From Pyronema omphalodes (taxonomy: Eukaryota > Ascomycota > Pezizomycetes > Pezizales > Pyronemataceae), in assembly GCA_024516155.1 (NCBI GenBank), contig JAJJXM010000043.1, positions 124,001 to 188,000 on the forward strand: DNA of 64,000 nucleotides, written 5' to 3'. A program made the position numbers and the translations under genes. Within the stretch, counting starts at the first letter, position 1. Every line of letters begins with the position of its first letter. The notes under the pieces are model-generated. The model worked only from the letters and a program-made list of their open reading frames with translations, made no database searches and was not told the origin of the DNA. Positions 45,807 to 58,973 of the stretch are shown piece by piece.

Positions 45807-48800
45807 AACTTGCTTCCCCTTACGACGGAGAATCTCAAGACAGCGGATGTAATCTGAGGCAATATGAAACGTTGCTCATCTCCCGTCTCCAGATACTTCC
45901 AGTCATGTACTTTCCTCTCTCTGTATCACATGTGTGGAGCTTCAGCCTTACCATTTACGCCACATGCTTCGTCACTCGTCAAGGCTTGGAGGGAATCTTG
46001 AATCAGCCCGCAATCGACCGCGTTCAACCCCAATCACATGAAATCGCCCCATATAGCCCTGTGTATAGTGGCCAATTCAACGGTTAGGATGAAACATCGC
46101 GTCTTATCCTCCACCCCGGGTCCTCCGCCTCCTCTTTCGGCCCCGCAGCCAGCTATCGCCCTGGATACTCAGACAACAACGGCAGATTTTCCACCCCTTA
46201 TCGGAAACGGAAGATATTCCGAAACGTCGTATGCTCTGGTATGATCTTATAAGTGTTTGGTTAAGGAGTTATACATATTCGGTCGAACGTGGGGGTCATA
46301 ATTCGAAACACCGAATCACCGTGATACGCCGAATCTCAATCACATGCTCAGCCTTGTCATTCATGTTGCATCACTCATGTATATTTTAAGTCATCGCCCC
46401 CATTCGCTTCCCGTTCCCCCAGCTTAATACATTCGATATTATACTTCCCCATTCATGTGTATGAACTTTCCACGTCAGACTTCACTTCGCCACCTCATCC
46501 ACTCGCTCCCCCATGTCGCGAGCCCTATGGCCATACCCCTCAGCGCACCTAACGATTTCCTCATCTCACTGGTAGGAATTTATATACAACCACACCCCTT
46601 TTTATCCTCATCGGAAAACAACGGTACCGAACCCAACATCTCTGTTGTGAGTCTGTAGTCTGTAATGAATCTGCACGATCCGTCCCGGGAAGGTCGATCC
46701 TCTGCGGATTCCTCGATGTCTGGGATACCTCAGGTCCTTAATTACTTTGCATACTTCGCTTGTATAGAGATGCGTTGCGCGTGGTGATTGGATGTCATGA
46801 TGAGGTATGTAGATGAAGGAAAGATAACGCGTCACTTTACGTTGCATGAGTGGTCACTCGTGTGGTGGGATGCGTATGTAAAGAGATGCCGTTGCGAATT
46901 TCCCGGGATTCCGTTTTGTGAGAGCCGACTCTATGCGTTATCAGTATTGATTACGTGTGGTATGTATACATATGCGTAGGATGTTTGAAAATCAAAGTTT
47001 CTTTTTGTGGGGAGGGGGGGAACGTCTATCTTTGTGGAAACACACGGGATGTATAGCCACCCGATCGATCGATCTAAAGAATTTGTGGTGTTGTCGTTGT
47101 TTGTTTCAAGTTTTAATTCGTTAATTATTATGCTATGCTATGCTATATCTATGTGTTGCTCGGGTACATCCTGCGACAAAAAGAAAAGAAGATTTAAAAC
47201 AAATGTGATGCGCGGAAAGAACTGCAGGAATCGGCACCGGCATCGACGATTTGTTGCTACCACCACATTCGCGAAACCAGGTAACTGGACTCGGCAGCTA
47301 AAGCTGTGCGCCAATTCTGCCGGAAGGCCCGCAATATCTAAAAAGTAATCTGAACCATAACTATAAAAGCAATAAACTTTGTTCGTTTGTAAGTTTTATA
47401 ACATGAGGAGATGGATATGCCGCACATTAGGGTAGCCGCCTTGGTGGGGTGGTGGGTCGCTGCATGAGCGACAATCATATTTACATTAACACGGGGGGAT
47501 TGAATTTCGTAACATTTTCTATGCATCATCCTGAAGAAAATGAAGAAAAGAAAACCCCCCATAAAACTGCAACCGCAATGGTAAGAAAAGAAGCAATTCC
47601 TTTTTTCTTTTGCTATGTATGGAATGTACGTATTTATTTATTTCATGTACATAACACGGGTAACAATTTCAATTGATGATGATGGTAATTATTGGAAACC
47701 CATATGTCCACGACTAAATTCCCATCTCAACCGCCAAGCACCAAGAAACTCCTCCACAATTTACCACCAGATCGCATCGCATCTTTGCGACCGCCTCATA
47801 CAAGCCTACTTTTTCTTGTGGTGGCGCATCCAACCATAGGGCTTTCTTTCATTTCGCCTTTTTGCGCAAGCCTTGCAAAGGCGTACCGAAGGCTTCCGAA
47901 GGCTTCCAAAGTCGTACCAGAAATCACACCAAAGGCTTTCAAAGTCGTACCAGATTCAAGACACCATATGTACCAAGAACACAAACCAAACTCAACCGGG
48001 AGTGACTACAATTTCTTTCACTTCTCGCTTCTCGCTTCTCGCTTCCCGCTTCATATTTCGCTTAACATACTCCCGAACATAACTATCTTCATTCCATCTA
48101 CCCATATCCATAGTCCAAGTGTCATAGTAACTACTCTGCCATATGGTGCACTCATGCCTTCATATCTTCATCCCCTTCTTCCCGATAACCGACATCTATA
48201 TGTAACGGATAACTTCCGACCTCCTCGGTAATATGTAAAGCTACATACAAACCGCAAAATAGTTTCCCCATGACCGTTGGTAAAGGAGCAAGGAGCGAAG
48301 ACCATGGACTGCGGACTGCGAACTGCGGACCAAAGTTTAGTTACAATTTGCATAAACAATTTTCCATGACCTCGGTAGTTTTAGTTCCCGTCTTGATTCT
48401 ATATAACATTCCAGAGATGATAGATAATGTATGATACATATGGCACTGTAGTATATATAGAGAGAGGAAGGTAAAAGAATTTTATTTGTTGGGGAGGGAG
48501 GTTAAAGAGCGGGAAGGACGGGAAGAACGGGAGGTATCAGTCCTTGTTTGCATAATTCGCATAATCCACAATTTGTTATGGCTCCATATGTAGTTCACAT
48601 AATTCATAATTCACATAATTCACATAATTTCCATCAATAAAAATTTGTTCTACATATAAGATTTTATTCCTGTAAGGTTTCAACCCAACGGGAAGATCTA
48701 TACCCATATCAATAATATCAATATCCAAGATCTGACATCGTATGTATCATCCGTAAGTGCTTCGTATACATACCACCATATGTACAAACTTTCAATCAAC

Positions 48801-51800
48801 CATATGCAAGTTCGCGGGCGCTAAAAATTTTTGACAGGTCTTCTTCTTCTGCTTCTTCTTTTTAAGTTAAGTTAAGTTAAGTTAACTTATCTAAGCCAAG
48901 TCAAGTTAGGTTGGCGTGTGGTATGGTGTGGTGTGGTGTGGTGTGGGGTGGTGGTAGTGGTGGTGGAGGGGTATGGTGGGATGTAAAGGCAGGTCGAAAA
49001 TAGAATTTCCGCGAACGAACCAGCGGACGAGGGGGCGGAATCCCATCCGCATTTTTTTTTCGGCATCATATCATCATCATGATCAAAGACATGAGCTGTT
49101 GCTCCAACTTCGGGTCCGGCTCCGGGTAAAAGAGCTGGGGAAATGGCGGCGGGAAATGGGGGGGGGGGGGGGGTCAGTTTAACCGGTTTGATAGGGCTTA
49201 TGCCGGGGGATGGGGACAAGGCTGAATGGATGGCTGAATGGCGGAATGGCTGAATGGGAATTTCTTATGTGGCAAAACGTTATGAAACAAAAAAAAAAAC
49301 GAAAATAAAGATTTTTGAGATGATGAATTTTATTTCCAGATATACATATGTGTAACCTGATATAGTAAATGAATCTTTGAGGCTATTTTTTTTTTAAGCT
49401 TCTGTTTTTAGAGTTTTCCTTATGATGATTGATGTGACTGGTATCTGGTACCTGCTTTTTCATGGATTTTCATTTCCTGTTTCCTGTTTTCTTGTTTCCA
49501 GATTAACGATGAGACGATGAGACGACGTCGATGATGATGATGATCACAAGCCCTCATATTCTCCATAGTCAAGAATCCAGAATCAAGAATTTCCCAAAGA
49601 TCGTCAGCGTGATCACGAAAACCCATCGGAATAAACCTTCAACCTTCTTTTGTTCCTTCGCACCTACGGAAGAGCATAGCGAGCGCCGCGGCTGATGGTA
49701 TAACATGGTAGTTTTCAGGGATGGAGGAAGTAAAAACTATAGGGAAACTTCGATAGCCACATGAAAACACATCAAACTACGGACAGCTCCGGAAGAAGAT
49801 TAAGATCTTTGGTATGTGGTGCATACAATCTCAGGTACACCTTTGCTACGTTGCTACGTTGCTGCTTTATCAAACCAATCGTTCGATACTGTTGATGATG
49901 ATATCCTTGAGTAAGATATAGATATAGATAGATTAAGCAGTTCATTTCTTCATTTCTCCAACATCCATATCCATATCCGTATCCATATTCAATCCAATCC
50001 GATCCATAGGAAGGGTTTACAGTCCATAGTACCATACCATTAGTTTCCAACATGGTATGCTTCATCTTTCTATTGATACCACATCCACATGTCACCGTAC
50101 GACATGGTGCCAATTTATGCCAGTTCATACCAGTTCATGCCAGATTTCGAATTTCTGAGTTCATCTACAAGCCGTCTATTTTCACCATACTTTTTGCGGG
50201 GAGATTTACATACATGGTACATGGCGAATGCTAAGGGTGATAGGCAATGGGCTGTGAACACGATATGTAGCCGGTAGATGTACAGTACAGTACAAGTACA
50301 GCCTTAGGCAAAAAAAATCTGTTTGTTCGTTGACTTGTTGACTCGTTTACGATCTACAGTTTACCAGTCAGAGTCAGTCTGCCTTATCGGGATGTTCCTA
50401 CCTCCTCTGTCTATTGATCATACGCCCAAGCCAGAACCTCTTAGCTAGGGCTTACATACAGAGGAAGTAAAAATGATAGGTTGAAATATTTTAACGGTTA
50501 TATGTATGGTGGTATACATACAAAGAAGTTAAGCGTTACACGTTTGTTGCAATCTTTGGTACTCCATCTTCGGAAAAGTAAAGATCTACCTCGCTACCTA
50601 GGTTTTAAGGTACAGTAGAATTTATTCTAATGCGTAACGGGACCTCTCGTCACGGCGGGCAAAGTCCCGTTGATCTTCAATTGCCATGGCTGCCATGGCT
50701 GCCATGCCTATCTGTCAGTTTTTTTTGATCGTTTATTTGTGGACGGCGATCAGTACATCTGTTAATCACACACTTTTTAGGTAGTGGTTATAACACTTGC
50801 GGAGTACCAGATTGAACCTATCATCGGACAAAACCGGGCACGCGGAGCCATCTTTCATAACCTTACCACCACGGAGCAGGCGGAGCAAGCATCGTGGCCG
50901 AAGAGCCGAGACATACATACGTGCGAACTTGACTCCCCACAGGCATTTTTTTTTTTTTGCTGGGCTTCGTTCATCATCCGTTCGGTTCCCCGGGTTTTAG
51001 TAGCGTTTAGAGAAGCTGTAACCTTCTGTAGCTTTCTCCGCGTTCATTTTTTTTTCTTTACCTATGTAGGCAAGGTAATTTTTAGTAGTTATGGTAACAT
51101 CTAGTAACCGTTGCTGGCTATTGTTGGTAGTTGCCCTTTTTACCGGCGGGAGAGTGGGTAACGTCTACCACACATCCGACGCTAAAGTTTCTCTCTTTGG
51201 GACAAGCATTATTCTTTCTGATAACGGTTATATTATTTCCGTCCATTTGTAGGATCGGATATACATATTTCGCAGGTCAAGGTTTTAGTGGCGGCAGTCG
51301 GTCGATGGGATGATAACATCGGGGGAATGTATCGATATGTCGTAGCCTTGTATCCATACTAAGTCTAGTGCTATCCCCAGATCTTCGAGACCCTGGCCCG
51401 GGAAGGATGGTCTAACTGGGCGTGGGGTGGTAGCTTCCCATGACGGACCTGTCGGCGGAGTGGGGCTCCCGGTCACCCCCGGGTCTGGGGTAAACGTGAT
51501 GGGTATGCCTCAGTCATGAAGCATCTGGGCATACTCTGTTAAGCATAGACTCGTAGGGAGGTAGTTAACGTAAGTGGTGGAGATCCAGCCATCATGAAAA
51601 CGGGGAACAACGTCCGGGGAAACGATGAATGCCATCGACTATGATCTCAACAATCCGGGGAAATCAATCCGGGGAAGTTTCCCCCCCGACCTCCTCCGAG
51701 TCTAGAGCTCTAGGTACAGCTCCCGTGAGAGTATAGTCAGTAAATAGTTGATACAACGCCGAAACACTTGACCAAACTCTCACACAATGCCATGCCACGT

Positions 51801-54800
51801 CTCAGCTCATCGCAGGGTTGCTGAGGGGTGTTTTTTGGGTATGGGATATTTTTGCGAAATACATAGCTGCCTATGACAGACCACCACCACCGTCATCCCA
51901 CGCAACGTGCGTGATGTGCAAACATCCGGCCCCTCGTCCCGCAGCTGCAGGTTCCGAAAGCTCCGAAAGCTCCGAGGATGCTGGGGGGGTGGTCGCGTAG
52001 AGGAAGGAGGTTATAAATGGCTTGGCGATTTGTCGTGGTGGAACAACGTGGAGTGACACAAGGTTAACCAAAGTTAAGCTGCCCAGCGCTGGTAGAGCTA
52101 GAGATGTTACCCCACTACAAACGGCCGTTCGAAAAAGTGGAGGAACAGATGGAGAGGTGAAAAGCTGTTGCAGCAGCTAAAGCTCGCTGCTTGCACGGAG
52201 TTACAATCGTCCATCAGTAGTGTATGCCAAGACAGGAACCAAAACAGCAAGTTTCCTATCGTGAACCACCCAGGGAACGTGGATGATAGATGGAGGGGAG
52301 GTAAATTAACTGTATGGACGGGAAGAGACGAAGAAAAAAAAAAAAAAAAAAAAACTCAATTCCCTCAGCTGTCATAGTTTCAGCGAAATCATCTCATCGC
52401 GAAAATAGGAAACCCCACGAGTTGGGGTGAGCACTCAGCATAACGCATAATAACCATGTGGAAAATCAAAAATGAAATTTGATCCAACAACTGCTGTGAT
52501 GGACCGATAAATTTTCGTTTCCTCCTTTCGGAGCAGCCCTGTGTGGGTGGCCTGGTTCTGGTGTGGCTAAACTCGGGTTAAACCTTGGGCACCTCCCCTA
52601 CATGAGGCGCCCTCCGAAGCTCAACATCTGCCAGTGACGTAGAGATCCGTGGTAACGGCCTTCCCTACGTGATTCTCCCGCTTTCGTGCCTGATTCTCCC
52701 GTTGCCTGTCTATCTATGCAACATCGGATAGATAACCCTCACCGTCCTCCCTTTCTTGATCATGACCCGGTGGGCGCGTAGGCGTATCGGTGTATATCGT
52801 AGAGTAGGCGTGCGTGCGTGGAGCTGTCCAAACACGCGCACAGCCACCTGTGTCGAATCTGGCTGGCATGCTCTACGGTTGGAATTGATATCTAGGCAGA
52901 AAGCGTTTAGCAGCATTCTCTGTCCCTAAACACGCACCAAGCCCCAGCACGGATTTTATTTAACCCGGTGGTGGGGTGGCGACTGTGGAGCGTGGAGTTG
53001 TTAGTGGCAGAAGCATACAGCCTCGGGCAATTTCGGATTGATGGAGAAATTCTAAATAGAGTTAAGTTTGATCTAAACGTTACTACAACCGAAGGTTAAT
53101 CGTTATGTGTAACTCGTAACGAGGTAATCCCTCTAACCCCAGATTAATCATAGCACCGCCAAAAATTAACTCATGCCGAAGCATATTTGGAGTCGACTAC
53201 CTATCACAGGCGCTCCGTGGGATTTGTTGTATCGCAAGTGCCCGTCTGTACATAATCAGCAACCGCTTCCACAGCCACCCAAAGGTTATCGCGAGGCCAT
53301 TTAATCCACTCGGAAATTAGAGATGACGAGTGAAGGCTGTTGTGATTCGAGGGTATTCGTTGTAGAATCTCGCATCTACTGTCCTTTATCATGATCCACA
53401 GTCCTGTGATGTTACCTCAAACATGATATAAAACTCGGCGAATTTGAAGCCTCACAAAGTCGGCATCGCGAACACCATAACTTCAGTCCTTTCATCAGCC
53501 ACCTCCAAACCCCGGTTCGCCTACCCTACCGTTATGCTTCTTCGGAAAAACCGAAGCTAAACCGGCCAATTCTCCCCAGAATTCCATTCTAATCCTTATC
53601 GGTATTGGTTCGGACTAATCAGCGACCCTTCGGAAAAACCTCTAGCGCTACCCTGACAGGTGCCCGACAACGATCAAGCAATTGGTGGGGAAGGAATTTT
53701 CTTCGGCGCAGCTAAACCCAGGGAGCCCTGGAGGATCTCAGCTTTCGGAGCTTCCTGTGGCTTTGCCTAAGGTTTGTTTGAGGTCTCATAACAATTGGAG
53801 GTTGACATGTGGAGATGTAACATCAGGACATGCCGTACCACCACTGCCGAAATTTTTGGTTCCCGTGTCGCGAAATGATGGCTTGAAAGGATGGAGCTGC
53901 AAGTTTTAAGCTTGAAGCTTGAAGTCAACCGTACCGGCCAAAAGCACTCATCAGCCCAGCTCAGTCGGGGTTTGATGTGGCGGCCCCCAGATTGTGATAT
54001 CGGAGTTTCTTCCTACCTCCCCCGGATACGTCGACTGATTGGCTATCTCTTCATTTTAACGGCCGGTCCGCAGGTATTTGGTTATCTTTGAAACCTCGCG
54101 ACAATGTGGTGGCCCCGCACTCTGTGTAGATGTCAGATAGATATACTCTTCGTTTGATATCGAAAGCTCTGACGTGATTGATAACGGCGTGCGTGGGGAT
54201 ATGAAGTTCAAAATATCGCGGGGTAGACACCGGTCCGATATCTACCTCAAACGTCGGCGTCAGACGGCGACGGAGTTATTCTTCCTTCCACCAGCTAACC
54301 ACGGGGGCCGAGACTGGGGGAGAGTTGAGATTTTTATGCTAGCTGGTGCCGCCACCGAACGTAACGCTTGATAGGTAGAAGGAAGCTGGTAACCCACGTT
54401 CTGCTGTGGCTCAAATTAGATACGGCTAGTGGTGCGAGTGTGGAGAAGGGAAGAGGGCTGACAGTTGACCGAAGACTGTGCAAACAGAGCAGCCTTCGTC
54501 AGACTTCAAGGGTACATGCTGCGGCTTCTTACAGTTGTGGAGATGATACGATACGAGAAGGAGTTGACAGGATCGAAATCCAAAAACGTGGAGGAGGATG
54601 TAGTTGTTCCATCGGTTGTACTCCCTCAACTTCGGTTGTGGCAACTGTTGTGGAGGTAACGATTTGTGGAGGCATCCATCTTTCCCATCTCGGTACCGTT
54701 CGCGACAACAACTTTCAGCACATTTCCTCCCTTCCGTGTTGCACAAAGTGCCACAAAAGTTATCGTGGCCTTTGATGTTGGCAACATTGTGCCACATCAA

Positions 54801-56990
54801 TTATCGTGACGGGACCTTGAATAAACCCCCTGATCGATATCCAAAACCGATGCATCTCGCATGATGTGTGGGTATGTACGGCAAATAGCATGCAGGAACA
54901 ACCTTCTCGTTGCTTCTCCGCCTCCGTCTCGGAATTTATTCCGATGTGTGGAGGCCGAAGGCGAAGACATAGATGAGGCTGAATGGAACTCCAGGCCATA
55001 TTCTATTTCTCGCCCCACAAAAAAAAAAGCTTATGGGATCACATCATTCGCCGGGATTAGAATATCATCAAGATCTGCATAGTACTGAATCATCGTCATC
55101 ATCGAATTTATACAGACAAAAAAGAAAGCCATAAGCATTTTTCATGCTCTCTCTCACCCCTCTTTACTCTCTGCTCTGCTCTACATACGCGTTGCGGGGC
55201 CCCCACGTCCCGTCCTCCGTCCCCGTATCTAAAATCCGCCTCCGTCTCCGTCTTGTCGATGAGACATCGTGTCCGTCTTTTCTGTGAAGAAACGCGGCTA
55301 CGGACACAAAGCCGTCCCAGGTTACTAGGCGTCTATGACGAATGGCACAGCGCTTGTCGAGACCGTGTCTTTTGGAAAAACTCTTGTCCGCGAGGGTTTT
55401 TTTTTTTTTTTTTCTCTCTTCTTGCCAACCAGCTAAGCGTTACTACTTATTTCCCCCACAAACCCACTAGCTTGGGAGCGCGATTAATTCCAGCCTGTAG
55501 TTTTGGCCTGGTCCTTAAGGCGGCGAGGTAAGAGCCATGGCATGGCGGTCCTTGTATGTATGTAGGTTTTGTAAGAGCCACCAACGAGTACGTATTGGAA
55601 GAACGCCCCAGAGAACAGACCCCTCGCCCCAAGATGTGGCGGTACCACCGGGGAGCATCGGGGGGAACATGACAGCCGGTCTGGCGTGAGTTTTGGATTT
55701 CTCCAGAGTCACCAGATTCCAAGCGAGGGTGGGTTGGTAACGGGATGATGAAACTAGAGTTGAGTCAAGTCGTCAAGTCAACCACCACAAGATTTTGAGA
55801 ACCAGATTTTCTGGGGAAATTCCCGGGAGGGCCGGTAGCTATGTATGTATGTATGTATGTAAGCACTTTGAGATTTTTGGAATAATTTTGGAATCTCCTC
55901 TGGTCAGAGGTTACTATTGACTGAACTGCCGTCAGTACACTGTGACCTCCGAATCGATACCATGTACGGGTATCGAACTTTGAACGTTACCGGCTTGACA
56001 TATCGTTCATGTACAGAAGCGGGTCTGGGGAGATGCATGAGAGAAAAAAAAAAAAAAAAAAACTTATCGTGACAGCGTAGCAACAACCGGCATTACCTGT
56101 AATAGTGAGTGCTACGGGGTGGGGTTTAATCCACTTTTTGAATATGTTCCTTCCAGTTCGATGCCTCCTATTTTCCAAGAGAAGTACGAGATCGGATTAT
56201 GCGGATGGAATCTGTTGTAACTGATTGCATGCTGGATGTACAAACACAAACACAAACACAAGCACAAGCACAAGCGTTACATTGTAACTGTAATACTGTT
56301 GGGCTTGTGATTTTCCTAGCACAAGATCCAGATATGTTTCTGCCGGTTGTAACGGTTACACTTTCAATTTTTTTTTTACAGATGATTTTCATGAAATTAA
56401 ATTTCACAAGACTGATTATTATTATTGATGGACATTGATGAGCATTGATGAGCATTCTTCACATTTACTTACTGCCCCCCCCCCCCCCCCCCCGATTTGC
56501 CAAGAAACAAGTAGATGGCAGATGTTTCTCCGTAACGCCTATTCTATTGTGCCTCGGATGCTCGATGACTCTCTCCAGCTGTCGTTGTTTCCAGCCTTCC
56601 TTCCCCACGTCTTCCCTAGCTCAACGTTCCGGAGAATGGTTTTTCTCCAGGCTAGTAACTATCATAGGCGTTATTTTCTTAGCGTAGCGTGATCCCCACT
56701 CAGCTCCCCCGCCGACTACGGAGCAACTAGGGAGCCCAAGGAAGACCCGACCATCGACCCAGGTCCTGTAGTCCTGCCGAAAAATCCAGGCTGTTGCACG
56801 GGGGGAGGAGTTTTACGTTGCTGGACTCGAACAAGAAAATCATAGAATGCGTAGATAGATAAAGTCTTCGGATCCCCCATAGGAATTTTTCCCCTCTTTG
56901 TAACGTTTACGCAAGTTCATCCGGTTCAGTTACTCTAGCCCGTAACATCTCACCCTTCGCATCTCCCGCAAGCTTCACAAGCCCGCCATC
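45807..56990. other. 11-kb region without a confident gene
   Basis: Contains TTAAG pentamers (48861-48886), GGTGT tract (48910-48950), a 16-G run (49158-49173), A runs (52327-52353, 56042-56061), a 19-C run (56475-56493), a partial tandem of TTCAAAGTCGTACCAGA (47908-47957) and CTTCTCG repeats (48022-48050). Open frames here lack domains and are mostly repeat-driven or use non-ATG starts. Confidence 0.45.
56475..56493 (+). repeat. Poly-C run, 19 C
   Basis: Uninterrupted C homopolymer. Confidence 0.95.
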
Positions 56991-58973
56991 AACCAAAGCC
57001 GCAATCCCGATTCACCGGACATTCAAGCAACAGCCGCCAGAAACTTATCGTTACCACCGCCGTTCGTTGGTCTGTGCATAACACCAGCCTACAAACCAAG
57101 ACTTACCATATCGTAACTTATTTCCACCGAGACACGTTACAACAGCCTGAAAGCAATAACACAGCCGTAACGACAAGAAATATTTATTTTTATTTTTAGC
57201 TGGTAAGCATAGCACCGCAAGAAGAGAGAGAGAGAGGGAGAGAGAAGAAGGGGAGAAAGAGTGGGGAAACGTCAGCTCTGTGCCGCGAACGGGAAAGGAC
57301 ATAGATACCCTTGGGAATTTCCCTTGAGAACAGACACGGACGGGTCGAAGGAAGAAGAAAAAAATAACAGCCGTAACAGTTGGCTAACTGAAGGTGTTTT
57401 TTTTCGGTGCTTTAGAGTTAGAGAAGAAAAGGGATTATTACTATTATTTTTTTTTTGGTGCACGTTTCTCGTCAGGACGGCGTCAAGGAGCAGCAAGGCA
57501 ACCAGCAAGCAAGGCAGGCGCCAAAACATTCGCCAGCACATCCAAGTTCATCGACCTACAGAGTTGCATCTTTGCAACGAGATTCGCTATTTCTTCCCAT
57601 CCTATATACCAAAAAGACCAGAAACGGAAGAGTTTCGGCCGGCCGTATCGGGGGAAGGGTTTCAGCTAGCCGCTTACAATCTCCACATCGACCATAATTA
57701 TTCCGCCAGCGCGGCAGCTCATTGAGAAGCTACAGGAACAGTGAATTCATTGTAATCCAAGCAGTGAAGAGTTCCTAACTTTACACGCTGTTCACTTTTC
57801 TGTGGTCAGTGATATTTTCAGGTTTTCAACAGTGCTGTTTTCAGTTCTGTTTTTCTTACCACAGTTGTTTTTACCATTACACCAGTAATATTTTCACGTT
57901 TTCACAAAAACGAAAACCTATCATCATCATCATCAGCAGCAGCATCATCCTTATCCTCATCCTCACCGTCATCATCATCAACAAACAGCACTGCGTTCCT
58001 TTGCCAAGCAAGCAGCCTCGAGTGTTTTCATCGTCATCATCATCGTCGTCCGCAGCACCGCACCGGGACCTTGGACCTTGCTCAATAGACGCTATTTCTT
58101 CAGTCGGCCCTGTTCCTATTATCGAATAACGCAGGCAGTATCTCCGTACGGTACGCACTTTGCAACGCAACGCAACCAAGCACTACACTACACTACACTA
58201 CTACAGCCCACACCACATACCATACCGTACCATACCATACCATCACCACACCACCAACCGTTATCTCAATAATCGTTCCGTTGTTCCCGTCGCCGCAGAA
58301 TTTGAGTATCAGCCCAAAAGCAAAAAAGCAACCACCACCACAACCACAACCCGCAACCCACAACCCAAAACCCAGAAACTGGATACGCAGCAGCCTGCAG
58401 TCCAATTCTCCCACACCCGAGATACATACACACACATACATACATACATACATCTACCATATCATACGTCAGGCAGCCTACCGCATCTTTATCCAAACAC
58501 ACCACAAAGAACTCCACAAAAATCCCATTTGAAAAAGAAAAATAAAAAAATAAAATAAAAAAATACAGCAAATTATTATTGCATCAACTTCAGCCGTGGT
58601 GCACTCACCCCCCCACAAAATTCACAATAGTGTGCTGTTATTCCCCAGACGGCTCAAATCAGCCATAGATTGCCGACACGGCCAGAAAGCTGATTTCTGT
58701 GTTACCACCTTGCGACCCCTTCTCCGCTGAATATCCCTGGCGCGCTTCACGGCCCCCTTTCCCTTTTGCTCGGACACCCCCACGCAGGCCTAGACTATAA
58801 GACACCCCGCCGCCTCCACACCTAGATTTCTCCACACAGAGAAAATTACGTCGTGTTGGTTTGACAGATTAAATCGAAAACATATTACAACAAAACGATA
58901 ACTAGTAATACACCTACACAATACACAATACACCACACACCACACACACAATAACACCTCACATACAACACAC
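56991..58973 (+). promoter_or_regulatory. Long CreA promoter/leader region
   Basis: About 2 kb of AC- and CT-rich sequence with ATC, CAC, ACACTACACT and ACAT repeats precedes the CreA start without any domain-bearing frame. Its character (C-rich, A-rich, few G on the plus strand after 57.9 kb) is typical of a long fungal 5' leader. Several short ATG-started frames lie in it. The transcription start cannot be fixed from sequence. Confidence 0.5.
58611..58819. promoter_or_regulatory. Cluster of CreA consensus motifs (SYGGRG) upstream of CreA
   Basis: Six matches on the minus strand within ~210 bp: CCCCAC 58611-58616, CCCCAG 58643-58648, CTCCGC 58722-58727, CCCCAC 58778-58783, CCCCGC 58805-58810 and CTCCAC 58814-58819. 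Another, GTGGGG, is at 57261. CreA is known in Aspergillus to bind SYGGRG and to regulate its own gene, so autoregulation is a reasonable inference. The region is C-rich, which raises chance matches. Confidence 0.45.

Noticed and set aside
47692..48231. 179-aa plus-strand frame
   Set aside because: Starts at a non-ATG codon and crosses CTTCTCG and TTCAAAGTCGTACCAG repeats; no domain.
53421..53560. TATAAAA-like motif followed by a CT-rich stretch, as for a promoter
   Set aside because: The first ATG downstream (about 53533) gives only an eight-codon frame and no spliced model could be built.
55930..56000. tRNA-like segment with a GGGTATCGAACTTT B-box-like motif
   Set aside because: No matching A box or cloverleaf arms could be drawn by eye; no convincing tRNA was found anywhere in the window.
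57261..57725. 154-aa plus-strand frame upstream of CreA
   Set aside because: Non-ATG start and poly-T/poly-A driven segments; better explained as CreA promoter or leader.
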